Virus record (IMG/VR): IMGVR_UViG_3300025701_001373
Span: 1-52,641 of that record
Reading direction: 5' to 3' (one strand)
Length of the DNA stretch: 52,641 nt
From: a virus
Part shown: piece by piece, positions 30,410 through 40,478 of the stretch
Numbering within the stretch: position 1 is the first letter of the stretch
Layout: the number at the start of each line of letters is the position of its first letter
Made by a program: the position numbers and the translations under genes
Notes under the pieces: generated by a model
Told to the model about the DNA's origin: nothing
Database searches by the model: none
Seen by the model: the letters and a program-made list of their open reading frames with translations, nothing else

Positions 30410-30892
30410 ATGAAACTCGATCAACTTAGAAAGATAATCAGAGAAGAAGTGAGAGCCGCTGTTAAGGAAGAGTTACAAGAAGTAATGAACGAAGCAGTAA
30501 AAGTAGCTAGCACACCCTCAGGATTACAGCCAGCACCAGTTGCTGGAGAAACTTCATGGTCAACACCCAAAAAACCTTCTAAGCAAGAATTAGCTGAGAT
30601 GATGGGTTTACCGGACATGAAACCAAAGACAACAAATTTAAAGTTTGATGATCCAATTCAAGAGATGTTAAATCAAACCAAGAATAATATGTCAGGAGAA
30701 GACGCAAAAAATGTAATGAATTTTGATTCATCTATGGTTCAAAAACCAAACTTTGCTTCTTCTATGGCAAACCAAATGGGAATGACAGAACCAGGTAATA
30801 TGCCCGGTCTAGATATTTCTCAACTTAGTTTTGTAAAAAAAGCTAAAAAAGTTTTAGACTTAGCTAACGAAAAAAGTAGTAATAAACTATAA
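30410..30892 (+). CDS. Structural-block protein with MKLxQLRxIIRE leader, 160 aa
   Basis: Begins MKLDQLRKIIREEVRAAVKE, an amphipathic charged helix resembling the leaders of two genes near 50.5-51 kb, then a Pro-rich and Met-rich low-complexity part. Overlaps the gp25 start by one base. Possibly a chaperone, scaffold or minor virion protein; function unknown. Confidence 0.65.
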   Translation: MKLDQLRKIIREEVRAAVKEELQEVMNEAVKVASTPSGLQPAPVAGETSWSTPKKPSKQELAEMMGLPDMKPKTTNLKFDDPIQEMLNQTKNNMSGEDAKNVMNFDSSMVQKPNFASSMANQMGMTEPGNMPGLDISQLSFVKKAKKVLDLANEKSSNKL

Positions 30893-31302
30893 TGGCATTT
30901 CAAATTCAAAAAATATATCCTCTAGATTTAGAACCTAGAAAAGCTATCGGAGTAGATTTACCTTTCTCCGGTAAAGCTGTATTTAATTCTAACTACCTAA
31001 CTAAGGATGCGATTAGAAACAACCTAATCAATTATTTTTTGACTAATAAAGGAGAGAGGTACTTAAACCCTTCTTTTGGTTCCAATATACGAAAATTACT
31101 ATTTGAAAATATAAACCAAGATTCTTTAGACGACATAAAAGATATGGTGTCTGATGATATATCTAATTATTTTCCTAGAGTTAATCCAATAGTGTTTGAA
31201 TTAAATGCTGCACCGGATTCTAACACAGTAAGGTTTTATATGAAATATTCAATTCAAGATACAAATATAGAAGATGAACTTCTAATTAATATAGAACAGT
31301 AA
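30892..31302 (+). CDS. 25: Baseplate wedge protein gp25-like
   Basis: 136 aa, against 132 in T4. Contains the GPW/gp25 signature FLTNKGERYLNPSFGSNIRK followed by LLFENI and the conserved helix and strand to the end. Gp25 links wedge and sheath in contractile tails. It is directly followed by gp6, as in T4-like genomes. Confidence 0.9.
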   Translation: MAFQIQKIYPLDLEPRKAIGVDLPFSGKAVFNSNYLTKDAIRNNLINYFLTNKGERYLNPSFGSNIRKLLFENINQDSLDDIKDMVSDDISNYFPRVNPIVFELNAAPDSNTVRFYMKYSIQDTNIEDELLINIEQ

Positions 31303-33113
31303 TGGCAGAAGAAAGAGATATAAAATATATCAATAAAGATTTTTCTGATTTTAGAAATCAATTAGTAGAACACGCTAAAAACTACTTCCCGGATAGTTAT
31401 AACGATTTCTCTCCTACCTCACCAGGTATGATGTTTATCGAAATGGCATCATATGTTGGGGATGTTCTATCATTTTATCAAGATACCCAGCTACAAGAGA
31501 CGTATTTAACATACGCTAAAGATCCTAAAAACTTATATGCGTTAGCGTATATGATGGGATATAAACCTAAAACAACAGGAGTATCGGAAGTTGATATTGA
31601 AGTTAATCAAATTATAGACGCTACAGGAGGGAATTATAATCCTGACTGGAGTCAAGCCGCTATAATTCAACCTAACGCTATACTAAAATCTACAGATAAT
31701 TCTCAAACTCCTTTTTTAATTGACCAGAGAGTAGATTTTTCTTTCTCTAGTTCATATGATCCTACAGATGTTGTAATCTATGATTTAGACGAAAGTGACA
31801 ATCCTGTTAGTTATAAACTTACTAAGAAGGTAAAAGCTATATCCGGTGAAATAAAAACAACATCTCAAACTCTAAGTTCAGCTGAAAAGTTTAAAACTCT
31901 AACTATTCAAGATACAAATATTATTAGAATACTGGATATAGTAGATTCAGATGGAAATAACTGGTACGAAGTACCTTTCCTAGGTCAAGATACTATATAT
32001 GTAGATGAAGACGCTACATCAACATCTTCTAATAGATTACCTCATACTCTATCTTTAAAGAAAGTTCCAAGGAGATACGTAACCAGATTCTTATCTAGCG
32101 GATACCTTCAACTACAATTTGGAGCTGGTACAAACGATAGTGACGATTCAGTAATTATACCTGACCCATCTAATCTAAATATCGGTAATAATAACGGTGA
32201 AAATACAATAGGTAAAGCGTACGATCCATCTAACTTTTTATACAGTAAAACTTATGGAATCGCACCAAATAATACTACCTTAACTATTAGATACTTAACT
32301 GGAGGAGGAGTAACCTCAAACGTACCAGCCAACACTATAACAACAGTTACTAACGTACAGGTGACACCGACAGACGCTAACATAGTATTTAATAACCCAA
32401 AACCAGCAGCAGGAGGTAGAGATGGTGATACGGTAGAAGAGTTAAGAGAGAATTCATTAAGAGCGTTTAATGAACAGAGTAGAGCGGTTACACTTCAAGA
32501 TTATACTGTTAGAGCGTTATCACTACCTGGTAAGTTTGGAAGTATCGCTAAAGCGTACGCAACACAAGATCAATTAACTAATACCAATAGTGTAGATTCT
32601 GTTTTAGTAGATAATAACCCACTAGCTATATCCTTATACGTACTTTCATATGACGTAGATAAAAAACTAGTTCAAGGTTCTACAAAACTAAAAGAAAACC
32701 TAAAAACATATCTGTCAGAGTATATGTTATTAACTGACTCCATTAATATAAAAGACGCTTACGTAGTTAATATTGGAGTTAATTACGATGTAATACTACG
32801 ACCTGATTATAGTGGTAGAGACGTTTTACTTAACTGTAATCTAAAATTACAAGAGTTCTTTGATTCATCTAAATGGACAATAAACCAGCCTATCAATCTA
32901 TCTCAAATCTATTCAACTTTAGATAAGGTAAAAGGAGTACAAACAGTACAGAAAGTAGAAATAGTAAATAAGGCTGGAGGTAACTATAGCCAATTTGGTT
33001 ACGATGTAAAAGGGGCAACAAGAAACAATACAGTATATCCTTCCTTTGATCCATGTATATTCGAAGTGAAATACCCAGAGCAGGATATCAAAGGAAGAAT
33101 AACAACTTTATAA
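31302..33113 (+). CDS. 6: Baseplate wedge protein gp6-like (baseplate J family)
   Basis: 603 aa (T4 gp6: 660). DFSPTSPGMMFIEMASYVGD (about 37-56) with YQDTQLQETYL is the characteristic gp6/J N-terminal region; GGRDGDTVEELRENSLRAF and the following SRAVTLQDYTVRAL are the baseplate-J core. The C-terminal part forms the gp6 ring contacts. Starts at the last base of the gp25 stop. Confidence 0.92.
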   Translation: MAEERDIKYINKDFSDFRNQLVEHAKNYFPDSYNDFSPTSPGMMFIEMASYVGDVLSFYQDTQLQETYLTYAKDPKNLYALAYMMGYKPKTTGVSEVDIEVNQIIDATGGNYNPDWSQAAIIQPNAILKSTDNSQTPFLIDQRVDFSFSSSYDPTDVVIYDLDESDNPVSYKLTKKVKAISGEIKTTSQTLSSAEKFKTLTIQDTNIIRILDIVDSDGNNWYEVPFLGQDTIYVDEDATSTSSNRLPHTLSLKKVPRRYVTRFLSSGYLQLQFGAGTNDSDDSVIIPDPSNLNIGNNNGENTIGKAYDPSNFLYSKTYGIAPNNTTLTIRYLTGGGVTSNVPANTITTVTNVQVTPTDANIVFNNPKPAAGGRDGDTVEELRENSLRAFNEQSRAVTLQDYTVRALSLPGKFGSIAKAYATQDQLTNTNSVDSVLVDNNPLAISLYVLSYDVDKKLVQGSTKLKENLKTYLSEYMLLTDSINIKDAYVVNIGVNYDVILRPDYSGRDVLLNCNLKLQEFFDSSKWTINQPINLSQIYSTLDKVKGVQTVQKVEIVNKAGGNYSQFGYDVKGATRNNTVYPSFDPCIFEVKYPEQDIKGRITTL

Positions 33114-33114
33114 T

Positions 33115-34233
33115 ATGGCAGTATATAAAATATTTCCTAACAAGGATACATTTATCTTTACAGAAGTACCTCTAGCCAACGCAGGGTATGATGAGATGTT
33201 AGAACTAGGAGGGTATAATATTTCTGAGATACCACAAATGTCTAGAATATTAATTCAATTTCCTGATAACGAAGTTAATTCTGTCATTAGTAGTAAAGTT
33301 GGAGATAGACCTTACAGCGCTAGTATAAATGTAAAAATAGCCTCTGCGTATGAAACACCAGTTTCACATTCAGTCCTTTCTTACCCGGTATATGAATACT
33401 GGGATGGAGGAGTAGGTAAATACGGAGATTACCCATGGGATGAATCAGGAGCCTCCTGGCGATACGCTTTAGATAGAAGACAAGGTTCTTGGACCCTACC
33501 TCACAATACTGTGAATATGCCAGCTAATGTTACCGGTTCCTACCTTGAAGGATACCCCGGAGGAGGAAATTGGTACAGTGAATATGACGGAGTTAGTTTA
33601 GAATCAGAACAAGCTTTTGAACTTAATAGTGATGTAGATATAGACATTAATGTTACCAAAGCGGTAGAATTATTTAATACTGGAAGTATAACAAATAATG
33701 GATTTATTTTAAAATTTTCTGAGGATTTAGAATTCAACGTTACCTCTTCTGTTAGACATAAATTTTATAGCGCCGATACAAATACTATATACCCTCCTAC
33801 ATTAGACATAAAGTGGGATGATAGTGAATACGTTACTGGATCTTTAAATATATTAGGAACAGATATCGCTGAAATAGATCTTACAAACAATAAAGGAGAG
33901 TATCCTGATGTAGGTAAACAAAGATTTAGATTACACGCTAGACCTAAATACCCAGTTAGAACTTTCACAACCAGTTCAGTATATAAAACTAATTATGGTT
34001 TACCTCAAGAATCTTATTGGGGATTGAGAGATGAGTTTACTGAAGAGATGGTTATACCATTTGATGACGAGTTTACAAAAATAAGCTGTGATAGTAAAGG
34101 TTCTTATTTTGACATATATATGGATGGTTTACAACCAGAAAGGTACTATAGGGTATTAGTTAAGTCCGTAATAGACGGAACAACAGCTGTAATAAATAAA
34201 GATAACGTATTTAAAGTAGTTAGAAATGGCTAA
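33115..34233 (+). CDS. Virion protein with DNRLRE-like beta domain
   Basis: 372 aa, beta-rich. YKIFPNKDTFIFTEVPLANA at the start resembles the opening of DNRLRE/carbohydrate-binding-like domains, which begin with a D-T-x-I strand. Trp-rich middle (SGASWRYALDRRQGSWTLP). Its place after gp6 suggests a baseplate wedge or fibre-attachment protein; not further identified. Confidence 0.65.
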   Translation: MAVYKIFPNKDTFIFTEVPLANAGYDEMLELGGYNISEIPQMSRILIQFPDNEVNSVISSKVGDRPYSASINVKIASAYETPVSHSVLSYPVYEYWDGGVGKYGDYPWDESGASWRYALDRRQGSWTLPHNTVNMPANVTGSYLEGYPGGGNWYSEYDGVSLESEQAFELNSDVDIDINVTKAVELFNTGSITNNGFILKFSEDLEFNVTSSVRHKFYSADTNTIYPPTLDIKWDDSEYVTGSLNILGTDIAEIDLTNNKGEYPDVGKQRFRLHARPKYPVRTFTTSSVYKTNYGLPQESYWGLRDEFTEEMVIPFDDEFTKISCDSKGSYFDIYMDGLQPERYYRVLVKSVIDGTTAVINKDNVFKVVRNG

Positions 34234-34585
34234 TGAAATTAAAATACATAAATCAGTCCTAAAAAAGGATGAATTTGATAAAGTAGTAGATACTTCTTTC
34301 TCTACATTTGTTGATCCCGAAACCGAGGTTAACACTGATACTGTAGAAGAATTATTTAGACTCTACAATAAACTCTATTACGAGATTCCAATTGAAGGAG
34401 ATACTAATTCACATACTTATCTTGTAAAAGAGAGTTCAAAGTTAGTAGATATAGAAAAAGACCTAACAGATGTTCAACCATTGTTAGATGAGATTAGTGA
34501 ACTAAGAGAAAGATTATTAGTTGTAAATCAACAAATGATCGAAATACAGACAGAGTCTATAGAAGATGCAGCAAACCACGTATAA
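34226..34585 (+). CDS. Hypothetical protein in baseplate operon, 119 aa
   Basis: Acidic and helical, with a C-terminal coiled coil (LLDEISELRERLLVVNQQMI). Overlaps the genes on both sides by 8 and 20 nt. Possibly a small wedge or connector component by position. Confidence 0.62.
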   Translation: MANEIKIHKSVLKKDEFDKVVDTSFSTFVDPETEVNTDTVEELFRLYNKLYYEIPIEGDTNSHTYLVKESSKLVDIEKDLTDVQPLLDEISELRERLLVVNQQMIEIQTESIEDAANHV

Positions 34586-37556
34586 AACCTACCAAGTAGA
34601 CAGTAATGGAAAGAAGTATCAAGATCAAGATACTGAACTAATATCCGGATACGATATTAACTCTCTGTTTGTACCTGAGAAACATCATATAGAACTACAT
34701 GTATACTCTATAGATGGAGAACTACTACAATCTAACCATAACTTCACAGACCAAGCCTATCTTCAAGGAGCTGAAACAGCTGGTACCGATGGGGCATCTA
34801 AACTAACCCTCAACCCAGAAAAAGACGCTCTCAATCTAGGTTACGAGTATGGAGGGATTAGAATGTCTTATAATTTTACTGATAACCTATTCTCTGAACT
34901 TAAGTCTAATATAGACTTCTTTATTGAAGAGATATCACCAGATAGGACAGAAGTTAGGCTACTAACTACTAAATTAACTGATGAACAACTAACTTCTTCT
35001 GTACAGATAATAAGAGAAAAGCTACAGTCTTCTTCGTATTTTTCTGATTTTAGATTAAACTTTAAAAAAGATAATCTCTTAATAGGTACTAATATAAATG
35101 TACAAAGTTACAAAGACAGTACATCTGTTATTGTAAAATTATACGAACCTTTACCTCAAGAGTTTACCTTAAAAAACACCCTAACATTAGAGGAATTAGT
35201 ATCCGATAAGGTTACTTTTGAAATGGAAGCTGAGACATCAACTGACGAAGTTCAAGTACCTTTTCTAAAAGGACCTAACTTTAGTTTAGATTTAGCCGAA
35301 GAAACAACAATACCTTCTCAGTACCTCAATTATGAAGAGTTATTTAGTTTTCCTACAAATAATACCTATAGAGAATTAAGATCTCTATTTGAGGAAAAAA
35401 GTATTAATATTAGTATAGATTATACTAATTACGAAAACTTTATTCAATTCTCATCTGCAGACGAAAGATTAAGAAACTTTAAATATAAGTTAGATTTAGT
35501 TGAAACTTACCAATCTAACATAGACACTATAGAAGCTTCTCCTAATAACCAAGCCGGTATAAGCGGGAGTAGAGATTATTACCAAGGTCTAATTAATAAT
35601 ATATTAGAGAACTTTGACCATTACGATAGACATCTGTATTATGAAAGCGGTTCTAGTTCTTGGCCAAAAACCAATAGTACTAAACCTTTTATAAACACTA
35701 CCGGTCCAGCTACAGGTTCATGGTGGGATACTCAAACAGGAACAGCAGTTTTATTTGATCAACAAAACCCTAACCAGTTACTAAATACAGTACCTGCCTA
35801 TCTTAGAGAAGATCCAAATAACGAACCATATAATGTATTCCTAAATATGTTAGGACAACATTTTGATAATTTATGGATCTATTCAAAAGCTGTAACAGAC
35901 AAGTACGACGCCGATAACAGATTAGATAAAGGTATTTCTAAAGACTTAATACAAGACGCTCTTAAAAACTTTGGTTTAAAGTTATATACGAGTAATAAAT
36001 CTACTGAAGACCTATTCAAAACATTTACAGGAGAGTTTTACCAACCAGGTGAGGAAGTTGTTAATACTTTTGTAACCGCTTCTAATAACCCAACCTCTGA
36101 AGAGAATTATAGAAGAGAGGTTTATAAAAGACTATACCATAACTTACCGTTACTTTTAAAATCCAAAGGTACTGAAAGAGCGGCTAGAGTCCTTCTTAAT
36201 AGTTTTGGTATACCAACTCTCAATAGTGATGGAGCCCACAAAGGACTTTACATTAGAACTCAAGGTGGAGATAGAACAGACGGGAACGTTAACTTAGGAC
36301 CACAGCAGCAGTCAACTAGTTCTTTATCTAATATTAAAATAGATAAAACAGGGAGTTTAGTTTCCGGTAGTACCCTTTCTATAGATACGTCTATTAATAA
36401 AAGACCTACCGAATTTACAGACCAAATACATTCCGTAGAGATAGGATACTCAGTAGCTGAATATCAAAATGACCAAATATATACAGCGTTAACAGCTAGT
36501 GGATTTAACATTGACGATATAATAGGTGATCCGGGATTATCTTTTTCAAGTAGTTATGACGCTCTAAATAGTCAAGCTACATCTATACTAAAAGGTAATA
36601 CTTACAACCTACAAGAGTTTACTAGACTATTAAAGTTCTACGATAACGTAGTATTTAAAATGGTCAAAGACTTTGTACCGGCTAGATCAAATACAGCTAC
36701 CGGTATCGTAGTTAAACCGCACTTACTTGAAAGAAATAAGATAAAACAAGTACAGGGAACGTTTAGTACCGATATAGTTACAGCTTCAATAGATGTTGGA
36801 ACATATAGTGGAAGTCATGGAAAGTCATTTGGAAGTAGTCAAGAAAAAACTACTAACTACACCTCTAGGTATATGACATCAGGAGGAATAGCCTCTAAGA
36901 ATGACCACTTACTAGAACAAGCCAAATACAATGGAGAGTTATCTGGAAGTCAAATAACTGTTTCGCAGACAGATTTCTACCCAATTAATCCATTTAAATA
37001 CGCTTATAGTACAGGGGTTAAATATAAACTTAAGGTAGTAGAATATGAACCAGACCCATCACCGACTCCTACTCAAACACCGGTTACCCCTACTCCAACT
37101 CCAACTATTGGACTAACTCCTACTCCCACACCTACAACCACAGCTACATTGACACCTACCCCTACACCGTCAACTGAAATATTAACTTATCAGATTGGGC
37201 TTGAAATACTAAACGCAGTTTTAGAAGATGGAGAATGCCCTGAGTACAGTGTAACCTACACAGATGATAACGGAACCTCAGGTGTTATAAGATCATACAG
37301 CCCAGGAATTCCTTGTTCATCAAATGGAGTTAAATTAAGGACCGCACCTTCAACCCTCTTTGATTCTACCGTAGTAGTTAATAGGACATCTCCCGATAAT
37401 TCACCAGCGGACTTTACCGTAGTAGACTTTATTAGGAACGGAGTAATGGAACATAGAGAACCACTCGACCCTACCCAACCTATGTTTACCCTGTACTGGA
37501 CATTTAGAGACGTAGAACCAGAAGATGTATTATCAGTAGAAGTATCAGAAGGATAA
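34566..37556 (+). CDS. Large baseplate wedge-like protein with Thr-Pro linker and C-terminal module
   Basis: 996 aa. The central part contains NVFLNMLGQHFDNLWIYSKA and later YKRLYHNLPLLLKSKGTERA then ARVLLNSFGIP, resembling the tail-protein-I type wedge domain and suggesting a gp7/gpI-like wedge. Residues about 830-870 are a Thr-Pro linker ([15 protein letters not shown]) joined to a beta-rich terminal domain. The linker is the first of the series seen in the fibre genes, so this wedge protein has acquired an adhesin-style extension. Confidence 0.72.
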   Translation: MQQTTYKTYQVDSNGKKYQDQDTELISGYDINSLFVPEKHHIELHVYSIDGELLQSNHNFTDQAYLQGAETAGTDGASKLTLNPEKDALNLGYEYGGIRMSYNFTDNLFSELKSNIDFFIEEISPDRTEVRLLTTKLTDEQLTSSVQIIREKLQSSSYFSDFRLNFKKDNLLIGTNINVQSYKDSTSVIVKLYEPLPQEFTLKNTLTLEELVSDKVTFEMEAETSTDEVQVPFLKGPNFSLDLAEETTIPSQYLNYEELFSFPTNNTYRELRSLFEEKSINISIDYTNYENFIQFSSADERLRNFKYKLDLVETYQSNIDTIEASPNNQAGISGSRDYYQGLINNILENFDHYDRHLYYESGSSSWPKTNSTKPFINTTGPATGSWWDTQTGTAVLFDQQNPNQLLNTVPAYLREDPNNEPYNVFLNMLGQHFDNLWIYSKAVTDKYDADNRLDKGISKDLIQDALKNFGLKLYTSNKSTEDLFKTFTGEFYQPGEEVVNTFVTASNNPTSEENYRREVYKRLYHNLPLLLKSKGTERAARVLLNSFGIPTLNSDGAHKGLYIRTQGGDRTDGNVNLGPQQQSTSSLSNIKIDKTGSLVSGSTLSIDTSINKRPTEFTDQIHSVEIGYSVAEYQNDQIYTALTASGFNIDDIIGDPGLSFSSSYDALNSQATSILKGNTYNLQEFTRLLKFYDNVVFKMVKDFVPARSNTATGIVVKPHLLERNKIKQVQGTFSTDIVTASIDVGTYSGSHGKSFGSSQEKTTNYTSRYMTSGGIASKNDHLLEQAKYNGELSGSQITVSQTDFYPINPFKYAYSTGVKYKLKVVEYEPDPSPTPTQTPVTPTPTPTIGLTPTPTPTTTATLTPTPTPSTEILTYQIGLEILNAVLEDGECPEYSVTYTDDNGTSGVIRSYSPGIPCSSNGVKLRTAPSTLFDSTVVVNRTSPDNSPADFTVVDFIRNGVMEHREPLDPTQPMFTLYWTFRDVEPEDVLSVEVSEG

Positions 37557-37569
37557 CAAGTAAGTAAAT

Positions 37570-38775
37570 ATGACATTACAAGAATTTATAAATACAGCAC
37601 CAGAGCAAGGTCAACTTTCAATGTTGAAAAATGAACTTGAAGAAGTCATAGCTATCACTGTAAATAGGATTGATTGCTCACTTAGTGCCTATGATTCAAG
37701 TTTGAACCAACTTACAGGATTAACAATTCAAGTAGGGGAAGATATACTTGTTACCGTTGAAAATGTAAATAAATACGGAGGATATTACTACCTAGAAGTA
37801 GTACCGTTTGAGTTTACAGAAACAGTGAACGAGGATTTATGTGTTAGCGTTCTATTAGAACCTTTTGATGAAAATACATCATTAGAATTTAGGAACACTG
37901 AATTTTATCCGTTGTTTAACAACGTACCGGAAACATTAACTCAAGCTACATTTAATAATATATTTAAAGGTAAAGTAGAGGTAAGAAGAGGTAAAAATAT
38001 ATATGATGTAGATAGAAAGAACGATGCAATCGTACCTACTAATATTACAAACATACTTGAGGATACAGCCAACCTAGCTGAATTTCCTGAATCTAACTAT
38101 TCATCACTATCTAACATAACAGGTAGGTACCTAGGGAGCAAAACCTCAGTAGCAGATTATGGAGTACCTTCTTTAATTAATGGAACAGCTTTTGAAGCAG
38201 CAGAGTACCCAACCTCTATAGCTAGTGGGAGTATATGTAACATATCTTCTACGGATAGAAAAATACAAAGCTATATATTTACTCAACCTACAGGTAAAAG
38301 TCAACAAACCAATAGCACTACTCCAAGTGTAACCTTAGATCATTTATACTGGATAGATTTAAATCCACCTATATTTAGTAAATATCAAACTACAATAACA
38401 GTTCAAAGAAGGTTAGATATAGCTGTAGGAGATATACTAATTGTAGAAGATCAAGATAGAAGGATTAATGAAGACAATATAGTTCTCTACGAATACCTAA
38501 AAGTTACTAAGGTAACGTTAACTAGCTCTACTACTTCTTTAGAATTTATAAGAAACTACCTAACAGATTACGATCCCAACTCCGGTGAATTTACAAGTGG
38601 ACAAGCGGGACAATTTGGCTTTACTAAAGTAATAGGAAGTACAATTTACAATACAGATTCAAGTAAACTGTTTAAAGTTGTAGATAAAAAAATCTGGATA
38701 CAAGAAACAGAAGATATTATAATAGTAGATAAAACTGGTTTTACGGTTATTATGGAAAATAATTGTAGCCTATAA
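37570..38775 (+). CDS. Virion structural protein, 401 aa
   Basis: Beta-rich, acidic; no linker repeats. It sits between the wedge protein and tail genes on the same strand. It ends in a strand pair with Cys (IMENNCSL). Not recognised; baseplate or tail by position. Confidence 0.65.
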   Translation: MTLQEFINTAPEQGQLSMLKNELEEVIAITVNRIDCSLSAYDSSLNQLTGLTIQVGEDILVTVENVNKYGGYYYLEVVPFEFTETVNEDLCVSVLLEPFDENTSLEFRNTEFYPLFNNVPETLTQATFNNIFKGKVEVRRGKNIYDVDRKNDAIVPTNITNILEDTANLAEFPESNYSSLSNITGRYLGSKTSVADYGVPSLINGTAFEAAEYPTSIASGSICNISSTDRKIQSYIFTQPTGKSQQTNSTTPSVTLDHLYWIDLNPPIFSKYQTTITVQRRLDIAVGDILIVEDQDRRINEDNIVLYEYLKVTKVTLTSSTTSLEFIRNYLTDYDPNSGEFTSGQAGQFGFTKVIGSTIYNTDSSKLFKVVDKKIWIQETEDIIIVDKTGFTVIMENNCSL

Positions 38776-38788
38776 AATAATAAAATCA

Positions 38789-38803
38789 TATATTTATATT
38801 AAA
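38789..38803 (+). promoter_or_regulatory. Candidate late promoter, TATTTATANTAAA type
   Basis: TATATTTATATTAAA identical to 3979-3993; the ATG follows 11 nt later. It marks the start of the tail-fibre half of the block. Confidence 0.45.
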
Positions 38804-38814
38804 CAACATTTAAA

Positions 38815-39474
38815 ATGGGATATTTAAATAACTCAGTCGTAACAGTCGACGCAATTTTAACTAAAAAAGGTAGAGAACTACTCGCAAGAGGAGATGGTTC
38901 CTTTAAGATTACACAATTTGCTCTATCTGATGATGAAATCGATTATACATTATATAATCCTTCTCACCCATCTGGATCAGCATTTTATGGAGAGGCAATT
39001 GAAAATATGCCACTACTAGAAGCATTTCCTGATGAGAATCAGATTATGAAATATAAGCTTGCGACTTTACCAAGAGGTACTTCTAAGCTACCAATCTTAC
39101 AAGCTGGATATTCTGCAATTACTTTAAAACAAGGAGCCTCTCTTGCAATCACTCCTCAAACTTTAAACTATCTAGGTGCTACATCTACTTTTGAAACAGG
39201 AGGTTATACAGCACAAATTGCCGATACAAGAGTACTTTCTAACTTTACTGGTGTTGGTATTAATACTGAGGAAGCAGAAAGACTAAACAGTACTACTACA
39301 ATAGGAACTAATGTGTCTAAGACAGTTATTGGAACTTCTATTAACCTTACCGGTACTACTGTAAATACATTATTCGGTACAAGAACACAATTACAGACTA
39401 CAATTACATTAGTAGGTAGAGATTCTGGTGCTAGAATAACTATTCCATTAACAATTCAAAAAGTAAATAGCTAA
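38815..39474 (+). CDS. Virion structural protein, 219 aa (marine T4-like family)
   Basis: The N-terminus GYLNNSVVTVDAILTKKGRE is one I associate with conserved structural proteins of marine T4-like phages (function unassigned). The rest is Thr-rich and beta-stranded. First gene after a candidate late promoter, leading the fibre genes. Confidence 0.7.
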   Translation: MGYLNNSVVTVDAILTKKGRELLARGDGSFKITQFALSDDEIDYTLYNPSHPSGSAFYGEAIENMPLLEAFPDENQIMKYKLATLPRGTSKLPILQAGYSAITLKQGASLAITPQTLNYLGATSTFETGGYTAQIADTRVLSNFTGVGINTEEAERLNSTTTIGTNVSKTVIGTSINLTGTTVNTLFGTRTQLQTTITLVGRDSGARITIPLTIQKVNS

Positions 39475-39479
39475 GAGAT

Positions 39480-40475
39480 ATGTCATTTAAAAGATTCGAT
39501 ACAGAAGATATAGTAGTAAGTTCAGACTCTATCTCATCACCAGCTTGGAGTAATAATCAAGTTACACTTAACAACTTTGCGTACAACTCAGATCAAATAG
39601 GAACTGGTTCTACAGGAGGGCAATACTATTGGAATATATACCAAACAGGGTCTAATGATTCCTCAGCAGCTATACAATTTTCTATTGCATACGGAAACAA
39701 AAACGGGGTAGGTGCTGTACCGTACAACGCTTCAGTAAGTGGAAAATCTCCTTCATCTACAGTTTACGGACAATTTAGAACTCTAATCAACGGAGATGAA
39801 AATACAGATTTTCAATTTGGTACTTCAACACCAGACAACGTATTCTTTATTTCTGTAGAAAGAGCTAGGTTTAAAGAAAAAGTCCTTCCCGGATCATTAA
39901 CATTAAAACTTGCTTATAACGGAAATAGTATAGTATTAACAGATAACAGCTTAACAGCATCAATAGATACATATAAGGATAGCGGTAGAGAGTATTTAAT
40001 TTATTCTGGTGCAGCAGGAGAATTAGAAAATACAGATACAGTTTACGGGAAACTGTACCCAGACGTTGGAGTAGTAGTATTAAATGGTGACATATTATCA
40101 AGTAGTCAGTTTATAGAGTCTATTGACCTATCTACAGATCTTTCAGAAGGACAACCTAACGGAAATCCAGCAGTACTGTATAATGCACTAGCAGCAGGAC
40201 AGAATTTTACATTAAGAGCTGAAGAAACTCTGTCTTCTAACTATGTATTCGTTAGAGCAAGAAATAGTGAATTTAACTACTCTACTAACCCTTCTAACAT
40301 CTCTGGTTCAGGAGAACTTCAACATGATAGTATGATTGATACTCCACAAGCCTATATTACAGCTGTTGGACTATACAACGACAATAACGACTTATTAGCG
40401 GTTAGTAAACTATCAACACCACTACTCAAAGACTTTACTAAAGAAGCTCTTGTTCGTATAAAACTAGATTACTAA
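39480..40475 (+). CDS. Tail structural protein, 331 aa
   Basis: Beta-rich Ser/Asn/Gly-containing protein. The last 40 residues (AYITAVGLYNDNNDLLAVSK) closely match the end of the 43291 product (YITTVGLYNDSNELIAVAK), and both end in KLD-aromatic/aliphatic, so the two share a C-terminal attachment or trimerisation module. Confidence 0.7.
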   Translation: MSFKRFDTEDIVVSSDSISSPAWSNNQVTLNNFAYNSDQIGTGSTGGQYYWNIYQTGSNDSSAAIQFSIAYGNKNGVGAVPYNASVSGKSPSSTVYGQFRTLINGDENTDFQFGTSTPDNVFFISVERARFKEKVLPGSLTLKLAYNGNSIVLTDNSLTASIDTYKDSGREYLIYSGAAGELENTDTVYGKLYPDVGVVVLNGDILSSSQFIESIDLSTDLSEGQPNGNPAVLYNALAAGQNFTLRAEETLSSNYVFVRARNSEFNYSTNPSNISGSGELQHDSMIDTPQAYITAVGLYNDNNDLLAVSKLSTPLLKDFTKEALVRIKLDY

Positions 40476-40478
40476 AAA

